Positions 23,008 to 34,985 of a DNA stretch of 64,000 bases are shown piece by piece (position 1 is the stretch's first letter; every line of letters starts with the position of its first letter). Source of the DNA: Spisula solida (lineage: Eukaryota; Mollusca; Bivalvia; Venerida; Mactridae); the NCBI GenBank assembly GCA_947247005.1, contig OX365956.1, forward strand, positions 11,428,089-11,492,088, in the 5' to 3' direction. The notes beneath the pieces were generated by a model that worked only from the letters and a program-made list of their open reading frames with translations, was not told the origin of the DNA and searched no databases. The translations under genes and the position numbers were made by a program.

Positions 23008-26000
23008 CCATGTGCTGCGAGTATATTGTTAGTTATACGAGGGTTATATTGGACCATGTGCTGCGAGTATATTGTTAGTTATAGGAGGGTTATATTGGAC
23101 CATGTGCTGCGAGTATATTGTTAGTTATAGGAGGGTTATATTGGACCATGTGCTGCGAGTATATTGTTAGTTATACGAGGGTTATATTGGACCATGTGCT
23201 GCGAGTATATTGTTAGTTATACGAGGGTTATATTGGACCATGTGCTGCGAGTATATTGTTAGTTATACGAGGGTTATATTGGACCATGTGCTGCGAGTAT
23301 ATTGTTAGTTATACGAGGGTTATATTGGACCATGAGCTGCGAGTATATTGTTAGTTATACGAGGGTTATATTGGACCATGTGCTGCGAGTATATTGTTAG
23401 TTATACGAGGGTTATATTGGACCATGTGCTGCGAGTATATTGTTAGTTGTACGAGGGTTATATTGGACCATGTGCTGCGAGTATATTGTTAGTTATACGA
23501 GGGTTATATTGGACCATGTGGTGCGAGTATATTGTTAGTTGTACGAGGGTTGTATTGGACCATGTGATGTGAGTATATTGTTAGTTGTACGAGGGTTGTA
23601 TTGGATCATGCGCTGTGAGTATATTGTTAGTTATAGGAGGGTTATATTGGACCATGTGCTGCGAGTATATTGTTAGTTATACGAGGGTTATATTGGACCA
23701 TGTGCTGCGAGTATATTGTTAGTTATACGAGGGTTATATTGGACCATGTGCTGCGAGTATATTGTTAGTTATACGAGGGTTATATTGGACCATGTGCTGC
23801 GAGTATATTGTTAGTTATACGAGGGTTATATTGGACCATGAGCTGCGAGTATATTGTTAGTTATACGAGGGTTATATTGGACCATGTGCTGCGAGTATAT
23901 TGTTAGTTATACGAGGGTTATATTGGACCATGTGCTGCGAGTATATTGTTAGTTGTACGAGGGTTATATTGGACCATGTGCTGCGAGTATATTGTTAGTT
24001 ATACGAGGGTTATATTGGACCATGTGGTGCGAGTATATTGTTAGTTGTACGAGGGTTGTATTGGATCATGTGGTGCGAGTATATTGTTAGTTGTACGAGG
24101 GTTGTATTGGACCATGTGCTGCGAGTATATTGTTAGTTATACGAGGGTTATATTGGACCATGTGGTGCGAGTATATTGTTAGTTGTACGAGGGTTGTATT
24201 GGATCATGTGGTGCGAGTATATTGTTAGTTGTACGAGGGTTGTATTGGATCATGTGGTGCGAGTATATTGTTAGTTGTCGAGGGTTATATTGGACCATGT
24301 GGTGCGAGTATATTGTTAGTTGTACGAGGGTTGTATTGGACCATGTGGTGCGAGTATATTGTTAGTTGTACGAGGGTTGTATTGGACCATGTGATGTGAG
24401 TATATTGTTAGTTGTACGAGGGTTGTATTGGATCATGCGCTGTGAGTATATTGTTAGTTGTACGAGGGTTGTATTGGACCATGTGCTGCGAGTATATTGT
24501 TAGTTGTACGAGGGTTGTATTGGACCATGTGCTGCGAGTATATTGTTAGTTATACGAGGGTTATATTGGACCATGTGCTGCGAGTATATTGTTAGTTGTA
24601 CGAGGGTTGTATTGGACCATGTGGTGCGAGTATATTGTTAGTTGTACGAGGGTTGTATTGGACCATGTGCTGCGAGTATATTGTTAGTTGTACGAGGGTT
24701 TTATTGGACCATGTGCTGTGAGTATATTGTTAGTTGTACGAGGGTTGTATTGGACCATGTGATGTGAGTATATTGTTAGTTGTACGAGGGTTGTATTGGA
24801 TCATGCGCTGTGAGTATATTGTTAGTTGTACGAGGGTTGTATTGGACCATGTGCTGCGAGTATATTGTTAGTTGTACGAGGGTTGTATTGGACCATGTGC
24901 TGCGAGTATATTGTTAGTTATACGAGGGTTATATTGGACCATGTGCTGCGAGTATATTGTTAGTTGTACGAGGGTTGTATTGGACCATGTGGTGCGAGTA
25001 TATTGTTAGTTGTACGAGGGTTGTATTGGACCATGTGCTGCGAGTATATTGTTAGTTGTACGAGGGTTGTATTGGACCATGTGCTGTGAGTATATTGTTA
25101 GTTGTACGAGGGTTGTATTGGACCATGTGCTGCGAGTATATTGTTAGTTGTACGAGGGTTATATTGGGTCATGTGATGCGAGTATATTGTTAGTTGTACG
25201 AGGGCTGTATTGGACCATGTGATGTGAGTATATTGTTAGTGATACGAGGGTTGTATTGGACCATGTGCTGCGAGTATATTGTTAGTTGTACGAGGGTTGT
25301 ATTGGACCATGTGCTGTGGGTATATTGTTAGTTGTACGAGGGTTATATTGGACCATGTGCTGTGAGTATATTGTTAGTTGTACGAGGGTTGTATTGGACC
25401 ATGTGCTGCTAGTATATTGTTAGTTGTACGAGGGTTGTATTGGACCATGTGCTGTGGGTATATTGTTAGTTGTACGAGGGTTATATTGGACCATGTGATG
25501 CGAGTATATTGTTAGTTATACGAGGGTTGTATTGGACCATGTGCTGTGAGTATATTGTTAGTTGTACGAGGGTTGTATTGGACTATGTGCTGTGAGTATA
25601 TTGTTAGTTGTACGAGGGTTGTATTGGATCATGTGCTTTGGGTATATTGTTAGTTGTACGAGGGCTGCATTGGACCATGTGCTGTGAGTATATTGTTAGT
25701 TGTACGTGGGTTGTATTGGACCATGTGCTGCTAGTATATTGTTAGTTGTACGAGGGTTGCATTGGATCATGTGCTGTGGGTATATTGTTAGTTGTACGAG
25801 GGTTATATTGGGTCATGTGATGTGAGTATATTGTTAGTTGTACGAGGGTTATATTGGACCATGTGCTGCTAGTATATTGTTAGTTGTACGAGGGTTGTAT
25901 TGGATCATGTGCTGTGGGTATATTGTTAGTTGTACGAGGGTTATATTGGGTCATGTGATGTGAGTATATTGTTAGTTGTACGTGGGTTGTATTGGACCAT

Positions 26001-28524
26001 GTGCTGCTAGTATATTGTTAGTTGTACGAGGGTTGTATTGGATCATGTGCTGTGGGTATATTGTTAGTTGTACGAGGGTTGTATTGGACCATGTGCTGTG
26101 AGTATATTGTTAGTTGTACGAGGGTTGTATTGGACCATGTGCTGTGGGTATATTGTTAGTTGTACGAGGGCTGCATTGGACCATGTGATGTGAGTATATT
26201 GTTAGTTGTACGAGGGCTGCATTGGACCATGTGATGTGAGTATATTGTTAGTTGTACGAGGGTTGTATTGGACCATGTGCTGCGAGTATAATGTTAGTTG
26301 TACGAGGGTTATATTGGACTATGTGCTGTGAGTATATTGTTTGTTGTTCGAGGGTTGTATTGGACCATGTGATGCGAGTATATTGTTAGTTGTAAGAGGG
26401 CTGCATTGGACCATGTGATGCGAGTATATTGTTAGTTGTACGAGGGTTGTATTGGACCATGTGCTGTGGGTATATTGTTAGTTGTACGAGGGTTGTATTG
26501 GACCATGTGATGTGAGTATATTGTTAGTTGTACGAGGGCTGCATTGGACCATGTGATGTGAGTATATTGTTAGTTGTACGAGGGTTGTATTGGACCATGT
26601 GCTGCGAGTATAATGTTAGTTGTACGAGGGTTATATTGGACTATGTGCTGTGAGTATATTGTTTGTTGTTCGAGGGTTGTATTGGACCATGTGCTGTGAG
26701 TATATTGTTAGTTGTACGAGGGTTGTATTGAACCATGTGCTGTGAGTGTATTGTTAGTTGTACGAGGGTTGTATTGGATCATGCGCTGTGAGTATATTAT
26801 TAGTTGTACGAGGGTTGTATTGGACCATGTGCTGCGAGTATATTGTTAGTTGTACGAGGGTTATATTGGACCATGTGCTGCTAGTATATTGTTAGTTGTA
26901 CGAGGGTCGTTTTGGACCATGTGCTGTGAGTATATTGTTAGTTGTACGAGGGTTGTATTGGACCATGTGATGTGAGTATATTGTTAGTTGTACGAGGGTT
27001 ATATTGGACAATGTGCTGTGAGTATATTGTTAGTTGTACGAGGGTTGTATTGGACCATGTGCTGTGAGTATATTGTTAGTTGTACGTGGGTTGTATTGGA
27101 CCATGTGCTGCGAGTATATTGTTAGTTGTACGAGGGTTATATTGGACCATGTGCTGCGAGTATATTGTTAGTTGTACGAGGGTTGTATTGGACGATGTGC
27201 CGTGAGAAAATTGTTAGTTGTACGAGGGTTGTATTGGACTATGTGATGTGAGTATATTGTTAGTTGTACGTGGGTTGTATTGGACCATGTGCTGCTAGTA
27301 TATTGTTAGTTGTACGAGGGTTGTATTGGATCATGTGCTGTGGGTATATTGTTAGTTGTACGAGGGTTATATTGGGTCATGTGATGTGAGTATATTGTTA
27401 GTTGTACGAGGGTTATATTGGACCATGTGCTGCTAGTATATTGTTAGTTGTACGAGGGTTGTATTGGATCATGTGATGTGGGTATATTGTTAGTTGTACG
27501 AGGGTTATATTGGGTCATGTGATGTGAGTATATTGTTAGTTGTACGTGGGTTGTATTGGACCATGTGCTGCTAGTATATTGTTAGTTGTACGAGGGTTGT
27601 ATTGGATCATGTGCTGTGGGTATATTGTTAGTTGTACGAGGGTTATATTGGGTCATGTGATGTGAGTATATTGTTAGTTGTACGAGGGTTGTATTGAACC
27701 ATGTGCTGTGAGTATATTGTTAGTTATACGAGGGTTGTATTGGACCATGTGCTGTGGGTATATTGTTAGTTGTACGAGGGCTGCATTGGACCATGTGCTG
27801 CGAGTATATTGTTAGTTGTACGAGGGTTGTATTGAACCATGTGATGTGAGTATATTGTTAGTTGTACGAGGGTTGTATTGGATCATGTGCTGTGGGTATA
27901 TTGTTAGTTGTACGAGGGTTATATTGGGTCATGTGATGTGAGTATATTGTTAGTTGTACGAGGGTTGTATTGGACCATGTGCTGCGAGTATAATGTTAGT
28001 TGTACGAGGGTTATATTGGACTATGTGCTGTGAGTATATTGTTTGTTGTTCGAGGGTTGTATTGGACCATGTGATGTGAGTATATTGTTAGTTGTACGAG
28101 GGCTGCATTGGACCATGTGATGCGAGTATATTGTTAGTTGTACGAGGGTTGTATTGGACCATGTGCTGTGGGTATATTGTTAGTTGTACGAGGGTTGTAT
28201 TGGACCATGTGCTGCGAGTATATTGTTAGTTGTACGAGGGTTGTATTGGACCATGTGCTGCGAGTATATTGTTAGTTGTACGAGGGTTTTATTGGGTCAT
28301 GTGGTGCGAGTATATTGTTAGTTGTACGAGGGTTATATTGGGTCGTGTGCTGTGAGTATATTGTTAGTTGTACGAGGGTTGTATTGGATCATGTGCTGTG
28401 AGTATATTGTTAGTTGTACGAGGGTTGTATTGGACCATGTGATGTGAGTATATTATTAGTTGTACGAGGGTTATATTGGACCATGTGCTGTGAGTATATT
28501 GTTAGTTGTACGAAGGTTGATCAA
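23008..28524. repeat. 46-bp satellite array, ~120 units, with higher-order repeats
   Basis: Head-to-tail units of 46 bp, each reading roughly ccatgtgctgcgagtatatt then gttagttatacgagggttat and attgga. The period is exact: unit starts at 23008 and 23054, and distances between distant variant units are whole multiples of 46. The first ~1 kb is dominated by homogeneous 'tatacgagggttatatt' units. Later units are mostly 'tgtacgagggttgtatt' and more varied. Higher-order blocks are visible: 506 bp (11 units), 368 bp (8 units), 138 bp (3 units) and 322 bp (7 units). One unit at about 24270 has lost a base. The last unit decays at 28515. Open frames inside (24183-24365, 28414-28647) are repeat translations, not genes. 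Confidence 0.97.
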
Positions 28525-29330
28525 AAAATATCCGGAATAATGCTGTTAGTCTATAAAACTTTCCGAATAATTATGGAGACACATCTATTTGATTCATCAC
28601 TGATTCGTATCAATAACCGAAGTTTGAACGAACGCGGTTTACAATGACAACGTCACTGGAGGTAAGGCAGCTCAAACGTCATTAATTTTCAGCGTATTTA
28701 ATATAATCTTTCAGACATTAGCACAAGCTATCTAAATACACCGAAAGGTAAATGTGTTTAAAAGTGTATTGAATTAAATTGGTATTAAATGTAGGTCACA
28801 TCCTATTTTAGTTATTTTTGGTTCGAGATTATCAGTTGGAATTGAATTTGATAATTGGTTGATTTCATCTAGACATATTATATCCTTCGACATCCCACAT
28901 TGAATTATACTCAAATTTTGTATAACTGGATTCTGGTTCACCTAATCGTTAACAGCTGGGAGGAGTTGAATAAAATGATAAGAAGCGAGCATTGGCGAGC
29001 CTCATATTTGTTTCATTAAACGAGTTCCACGTGCAGGTGTCATAGAGTATAAATATACAATGCATTTGATTATCTATATATAAATATAACATGCTTTAAA
29101 ATGTCAATAAGCAAATAAAATAAACTAAAATATATACCAATACAACCTTACATTATAAACTTTAAATAAACTTACTAATTACTACTAAATAAATAAATAG
29201 GAATATAAATTATAATAAAATATCAATATCACATGTTATACAAATCCACTTTTCCCTATATAAAACCTTTACCTAGTCCTATATAGCGTGCTTGACCATA
29301 TAAACTTTTATATGAATCTAACCTATAAAC
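28525..29330. other. AT-rich, no gene recognised
   Basis: Starts abruptly at the satellite's decayed last unit with atccggaataatgctg. No part of it matches the satellite's left-flank repeat, so the array is not bounded by direct copies of one sequence. 29080-29230 is extremely A/T-rich. Confidence 0.45.
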
Positions 29331-29334
29331 CGAT

Positions 29335-29780
29335 GTGGCTATCTAAATTGAATGCTTCGGTGCATTCTCATATTGGTACCTCGTCCAACGGTCGCACCTT
29401 TACGTTGTAAACTGCATTCGGTTTATTGAACCATCATATATATATATATATTAAATAATTAATGTCTTTGACATAATTGTTTCAGGTTAGTTACATATTT
29501 TAGTTACTTTTATTGTCCTAAATGCATTATTGTATTTCATAACTAGTTCATGTGTTAATTTGACTTTATATATTTTGTGTAAGCCACGTGTAACAGTGGC
29601 CTTCGTTTGATCATATACGAAGTACATGTATTATTGTCTGTAAATAGAGTGCTTCTTGGCATTCTCATATTGGTACCTCGTCCTACGGACGTACCTTTGT
29701 TGTAAACTACATTCGGTTTATTAAACTACCATCTATATATATTAAATAATTAATGTCTTTGACGTAATTGTTTCAGTATT
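29335..29780. repeat. Two-copy ~135-bp direct repeat, 300 bp apart
   Basis: Copies at about 29346-29486 and 29645-29778 share tgcattctcatattggtacctcgtcc, a tacctttgttgtaaact or close variant, cattcggtttatt, a TATATA run, and taaataattaatgtctttgac.taattgtttcag. Copy 1 has a longer TA run. The shared end 'aattgtttcag' looks like a splice acceptor but no exon follows that I can recognise. Confidence 0.8.
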
Positions 29781-29894
29781 TGTATGCATCCAACAACTCC
29801 AGAAGGCATGAACCTACATAAATCATTTGTGGTACATGGCTGTACCAAGTGGTGATCTGATCCGCTGAGTGAACCCGTGACACAGGCAAACTAT

Positions 29895-29995
29895 AATACA
29901 AATCGGACAGGGAATGTAACACTCAACTAAAACAGCGGAGCACAGAAACAGAAATAAAACAGACCACAATCAAACACAAAACTGAATGAGAAAAC
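29895..29995 (-). repeat. Dispersed tail fragment (PLE-associated)
   Basis: Contains aaatcggacagggaatgtaacactcaactaaaacagcggagcacagaaac. Related to 4960-5015, 11538-11660, 14095-14155 and 46675-46715. See the Penelope-like element at 14095-16900 for the parent. Confidence 0.55.
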
Positions 29996-30459
29996 GAAAA
30001 TCCAAGTCCTCGTAACTAAATTGAAAATTCCAAAATTGAATTGTTGATTTGAAAAAACTTTTTACTTATGCGTGTCTATGAGAGTACCGTTTGTGTTTAT
30101 GTTTAACCACTTCTAGTGGTTCTCCGTCGCGCTTGTCACAAATCGGTATAGCATCTATTCACGCGCTTGACAATATGGTATTTCATTTTCCACTTGATTT
30201 TTACTTCACACATACTTCACACATTAATTAGTTTGTTCAATTTAGCTAGACATGTACGCTTAAATTGATGACAAAAATGCGCTTAAAACCGCTTAAGTGT
30301 ATGTGTTTGTTTCGTGTAAAAATACTAAAAAATAAAGTATTGATTAAGAAAGAATGAATATGTTCCTGTGTTTTATCGTAGAATATAGCATAGTCACGAG
30401 TTCGGATGTGTAGTAATTAAATCACGAGAGGGTATCACGTGCGCGTATCACCTTGCTTT
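29996..30459. other. No gene recognised
   Basis: AT-rich, no repeats noticed, no open frame of note. Confidence 0.35.
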
Positions 30460-30719
30460 AATATAGATAAACCACAGGTACGTATTCACTATTTCTAATA
30501 TAGATAAAACACAGGTACGTATTCACAATTTCTAATATAGATAAAACACAGGTACGTATTCACTATTTCTAATATAGATAAAACACAGGTACGTTTTCAC
30601 TATTTCTAATATAGATAAAACACAGGTACGTATTCACTATTTCTAATATAGATAAAACACAGGTACGTATTCACTATTTCTAATATAGATAAAACACAGG
30701 TACGTATTCACTATTTCTA
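30460..30719. repeat. 37-bp minisatellite, 7 copies
   Basis: Seven tandem copies of a 37-bp unit (aatatagataaaacacaggt acgtattcactatttct) start at 30460, 30497, 30534, 30571, 30608, 30645 and 30682. Only about three to four substitutions are seen across the array, so it is young and probably length-polymorphic. Confidence 0.97.
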
Positions 30720-31475
30720 TTCTAACTGTTCCTACTGTTTACGAACAGTCTCAATCAAATTAAACCGGCACTTCGCTCTCTTCGTAGTAATTTATGTATT
30801 GTATTTAATCAGTTTGTAAACACGATCAGGTTGCCAGTAAAACTTGAATGTTTTACAAATGTTCTATTCCTAGTACGGATCTGCCATCTGCTCGTAACTC
30901 TATTAAAGCATGTCAATGTCAGCAAGAGCCCTGCTATTCATCGTATAGAGTTTCTCAGAAATAGAACTTGTATTTGTTTTTAATTTGTAGCAAATAGTCT
31001 AAAAGGTAAACACTAAGATGAATGATATTTTCGAGAAGACATATACGAGCATCAGACTCAGCATCTTATAACTCACTTATAATATATGCTATATTGTTTG
31101 ATGAATTCAAATGTGTAGAAAAAGTCGTCGTGACGTAAGCAGAGGTTAATTTAATGGTTTGGTTAGAATCGTCTGTTACCCAGTCACAATTTAGAATTAC
31201 ATATTTTCATTAGGCATTACGTTAAAAAAGAAACACATTACTCTAATTTTGATTAAGGTTTGGAATAGTGGCTATTGATGATTGGTACTGACAGATTTAC
31301 CGCACGAAAGTGTCTTTATCCTAGCGTGTCATGGGGTGAGACGTACCTATATTTGGGAACTTGCTGCTCAACCAATTCGCCATTACTATTATGCAGTTAA
31401 ATAGGTTTGAACTAAATGTAGCGCATAGATCTTTGGAAGATTACCAAAACAATATTGGAATTCCTTCCTGTAAGT
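30720..31475. other. No gene recognised
   Basis: No strong repeat and no open frame with a recognisable domain. Confidence 0.35.
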
Positions 31476-31477
31476 CT

Positions 31478-31900
31478 GGCCATTTCCTTTTTTCATTGCA
31501 AACATGACAGTGAGTTTCAGCAGTGTCTGATACAAAATGTCGTTTTCTGAGGTTAAAACTGAAAAGAAATAAAACAACATGTTCGTCGATACGAATTTCT
31601 ACATTATTTGGGTCAAAATTTATGATTTCTGGTGTGTTGCAATGACACCATAACCTAATAGTTCTTGTTCTGTTAATGAGATCTGGACGTATTATTTTAC
31701 ATAAATAACCCTCCAAAAGTAATCAGGCACATCCGTAATTTGCATGATTCGCTATTTAAGTTCAACTCAGTGTTTCAAAAAGAGGTTACTGTGTCACAAC
31801 CAGGCTGCATAAAATAATGTAAAATGAACCAAGATATATATTAGCGCTTGTTGTTCTTTTCCATACTAATGTGATTTAATACTTTGTTAACGCATGTTTA
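31478..31900. repeat. Composite-repeat module U, diverged copy
   Basis: Aligns by eye with 52205-52615. Shared blocks are ttcattgcaaacatgaca.tgagtt, caatgacacc.taacctaata.ttcttgttctgttaatga, ataatttgcat.gattcgctatttaagttc, and actttgttaacgcat. Two - strand open frames here (31389-31716) have no domain similarity and are not conserved in the other copy, so I do not call them genes. Confidence 0.7.
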
Positions 31901-32320
31901 AACTACAAATCTACAAACCTCTAGTTTCTGAAGATAAATTTAAAACAAATCGATTCACGCAATACAATTACTTTACGTCCTGTACGGGCATTGGTGACAT
32001 TTAAAGGTTTTGTGAATTGTCCGATGTACACTCACTAAAATTTATAAGTACACCAACACAGTAAATAGCGATACATGCAAATAGTGTATATTATTTTGCT
32101 TCTAGCTTGAAATATTACACAATATAGATCTACAACATGTATGATATTATGTTTATTTTAAAGTTTTTATGTTTAAACATGTTACGAATTGTAAGTAGTG
32201 ACGTATTCTATGTCTCCGTATCGTAGATGTGGGGTTTATTACTGAACACTTGCATGTCCATCGGTCGGTTGGTAGACTAAATGTTTTCCGATCAATAACT
32301 CCAGAATGAACAGACCTAGA
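31901..32320. other. No gene recognised
   Basis: AT-rich spacer. The - strand open frame at 32153-32395 runs into the GGTCA repeat and is not supported. Confidence 0.35.
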
Positions 32321-32324
32321 GCCC

Positions 32325-32575
32325 ACAAACTGTAAGTGGAGGTGGTTCATCATCAGTAGATGACCCCCATTGATTTTGAGGTCGCTATGGTTCAAAGGTC
32401 AAAATTACAGTGACCTTTGAATACACAATGGTTTCTAATCCACACTATAAGAACGGTGGATTCTAAGATCGTAAAACTTCATAGACTGGTTGCTGATTAT
32501 CAGGCGAAGACTTCTACACATTTGTAGGTTAATAGGTCAAAGGTCAAGGTCAGGATGGCCTTAGGTATACATGGC
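32325..32575. repeat. Bivalve-type GGTCA repeat, ~2 units
   Basis: Contains ttgattttgaggtcgctatggttcaaaggtcaaaattacagtgacctttgaa, then gtaggttaataggtcaaaggtcaaggtcaggatggcc about 150 bp later. Repeated AGGTCA and AAGGTCA half-sites are spaced as in other bivalve tandem repeats. Each AGGTCA-type pair also resembles a nuclear-receptor DR1 site, which is probably incidental. Confidence 0.6.
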
Positions 32576-33640
32576 TATTCGGTTGTCATGAGACATGCAT
32601 ATTTTACAAACATCTCTTGTTCTTTCTGTATTCAGAGTTCTTCAGAGTTTATGTTTTTTGGGGTTTTGGTATTGCTACTCAATGTGTAATCAACATTTCA
32701 AGACATCGTGCAATACACAGTGTTGTACACGTGCATGTTTCTGAATTTTGAGAATTCACGGTTCACTGCTTACACCAAGCCAAATACAAATATCTAATTA
32801 TTGGATATTGTGGTTATACTACTCGCATGAACACATTAAAAAATTAACTAGCTATCATGTATAATAAAAAAGATACAAGCGTAACAAGTTCGTGTACTTA
32901 TAACTTTTAATGAGTGTATATACATATACGCTTCTCAATTGAGCAAAAATAAAGATATTCTCTGAAAAGCCAAGACCACGACCTTAAATGTAAAAAATTA
33001 AACTAAAAATAAAGTACGAGGCGAGAAGGCTGTCCGAATTGTTCTGACGGAGCGCCGTTTAACATTGTTTTTATAACGCCACCGGGCTGACGTAATATCA
33101 GTTTTATGCAACATTTTTACGCTGAGATACTGCGGCATAATTTCTTCATCTATCGACGAAAATTATTAATAGCGATCACCGCGACAGGTTCACCAATAAT
33201 CGACGTGAAATGAACATTTACGCAATATTATAGTAATTTTTGTGCGACGTTATGACGTTGTGGTCTGTAAATACAAACTACTCCTTCGTTTTGAGAATAC
33301 GGATTCATTCAACTATATCGACTATTATGTACAAATAACACCGTATTTTCTTACATTTTGAGTTCTTCGTCCACTTTATTTGTGGAGTTTATACGTAATG
33401 TGTTACACTCAACACTTATAAGACAAGAATTACCAGATATACAAATAATTGCATAATAGCATACTAGTATTTAATGTTCATATGATAGACCTGATGACGC
33501 TGTGACAGTTTGTTAATTGATTTTGGCTATAATGTTATCGTAAGACACCTACAATAGTCGTTCAAATACCAAGCTACTTGGTATTTCATTTTTTAAACAG
33601 TGTTATGTATGATAGTAATAATAAACAATTAAATATTCAA
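32576..33640. other. No gene recognised
   Basis: The only local feature is a short GC-richer patch at 33018-33110 (gacggagcgccgttt and aacgccaccgggctgacg). No ORF or repeat match noticed. Confidence 0.4.
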
Positions 33641-33644
33641 TGAA

Positions 33645-33985
33645 GAACTGATTGACGAGTCGTTTATTTTAATTGTGGATAATGATTAGGTCAACTCTCC
33701 CTAAAACGGATTAGTACCATCTCCCTGCGAGCAATACGTGTATTTCATGATTACTGATTGCAAAATATGTCACATGTAAATCAAATAATCATTCGCTATG
33801 ATTGAAAACGTGACAAAAATGTCTTCCAGTATGAATGAAAGCTGGAAACAATGCCGAACTGCGTATTGTTCTGATAATGTAATTACGCGGTGAAATAAAT
33901 CAAGTACGTTCTCAATCAAAACAACTGACCGCACATTCCCAACATTTGTAGTTATGTATATCGACAGAATAATTTATTTAATTAC
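33645..33985. repeat. P module, copy 1
   Basis: A ~340-bp unit running from ggataatgatt, through ctgcgagcaatacgtgtatttcatg and cgctatgattgaaaacgtgac, to acgcggtgaaataaatcaagtacg. This is the most diverged of five copies and lacks the aaaatgttacat.agcaaaattatag block. Followed by Q. Confidence 0.85.
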
Positions 33986-34479
33986 AACGTACCAAGTATT
34001 ACTACGTTTGTTCAATACCTTGTATTTCAACCATGCTTCACTATGTGAGCGTGTTGAACTATTTTAATACAAAATGATAAAGATAGGGACGGAAAATTGT
34101 TGAACGCCGGAATAATAGCGAGTGTTCGTCAACTCCGATAGTGCAGCCAGCGAAATAAGGTGAAAGGATCACGAGATCCCAACTGAAGATGACGACTAAC
34201 TTTAAATATATTTTCTGAGTATAGAGCCTTGTGAAACTTCATTGGAATCCTACCGATGGTTACAGCGAAATAGAGCTAAAACTAAAAGTCCAAATTCTTA
34301 TACCCTAGTTAACGTTGATCTGAGCATAAAATGTCGCTGATATGCATAACAAATACTTTTACTATTGAGTATTTGCTATATAACTGGCCTTTGTTTTCTC
34401 GTGTTTACTAAGTAAACTTACTTACTTACCGGTATGCCCTCTGGCATGTAGGGCAGCAACAAAGGGTTGAGGCCACATC

Positions 34480-34985
34480 GTATTTACTACACTTGTTTAT
34501 GAGGTCTTCATTGGAGATTGTTCATGGCCAGAATAGTTTATGTATTTTTCTTAAGCGTTTTGTGCGAAAGGTTGATGGCCTATTAATGTCTAATTTAGTC
34601 ATTATACCAACAATCGGAACCGACAGAAAGGTGGAAAGTACACATCTTTGGAAGAGTTTCAGTTTGGTGATTTTGTCATATTGAGAAGATTTCAGTACGT
34701 TGAGTGACGTAAAGGTGTTTCTGGCTTTGCAAAGTCTGTTTTGGATGTCATCACAAGCTCCGCCATCCATTCTTAGAACAACACTATGACTATGTCTGTA
34801 TTGGCAAGGTTATTTCCATCAATTTGTAATGGCTGCAGGTTATTGATGTTAAGTGTCATTAATTCTGTCTTTGTCGGGTTGATGTTCAGTCTAAATAGGT
34901 TAGCATAATGTGCAATGCTCTTGTATGTGGTTGTGTGCATAGGTGAGAAGGACAAGGCCATATGCAAACTCCAGTTCTTCTAATG
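34480..34985 (-). pseudogene. Decayed LINE RT fragment (RTE-like), copy A
   Basis: On the - strand, 34773-34967 reads 'YKSIAHYANLFRLNINPTKT' and 'MTLNINNLQPLQIDGNNLAN'. Next, 34522-34770 reads 'MDGGACDDIQNRLCKARNTF', a 'LKSSQYDKITKLKLFQRCVL' block and 'RTKRLRKIHKLFWP'. These match the post-YADD thumb region of RTE/craniofacial-development-protein-2-like LINE proteins (GLxINxxKT, MxxxI..RI.KA, STLLYG, LRxI..I.WP). Upstream, the YADD site itself reads 'YGLV', so the catalytic motif is destroyed. Two further copies lie at 39785-40143 and 50393-50930. Confidence 0.8.

Noticed and set aside
24183..24365. 60-codon ORF inside the satellite, Cys/Trp-rich
   Set aside because: The 46-bp period is not a multiple of three, so the frame rotates through the unit. 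The open run depends on the single-base loss near 24270. No sign of coding selection.
23008..28524. CRISPR array
   Set aside because: The 46-bp units are directly contiguous, with no unique spacers, and the surrounding sequence is animal-type.
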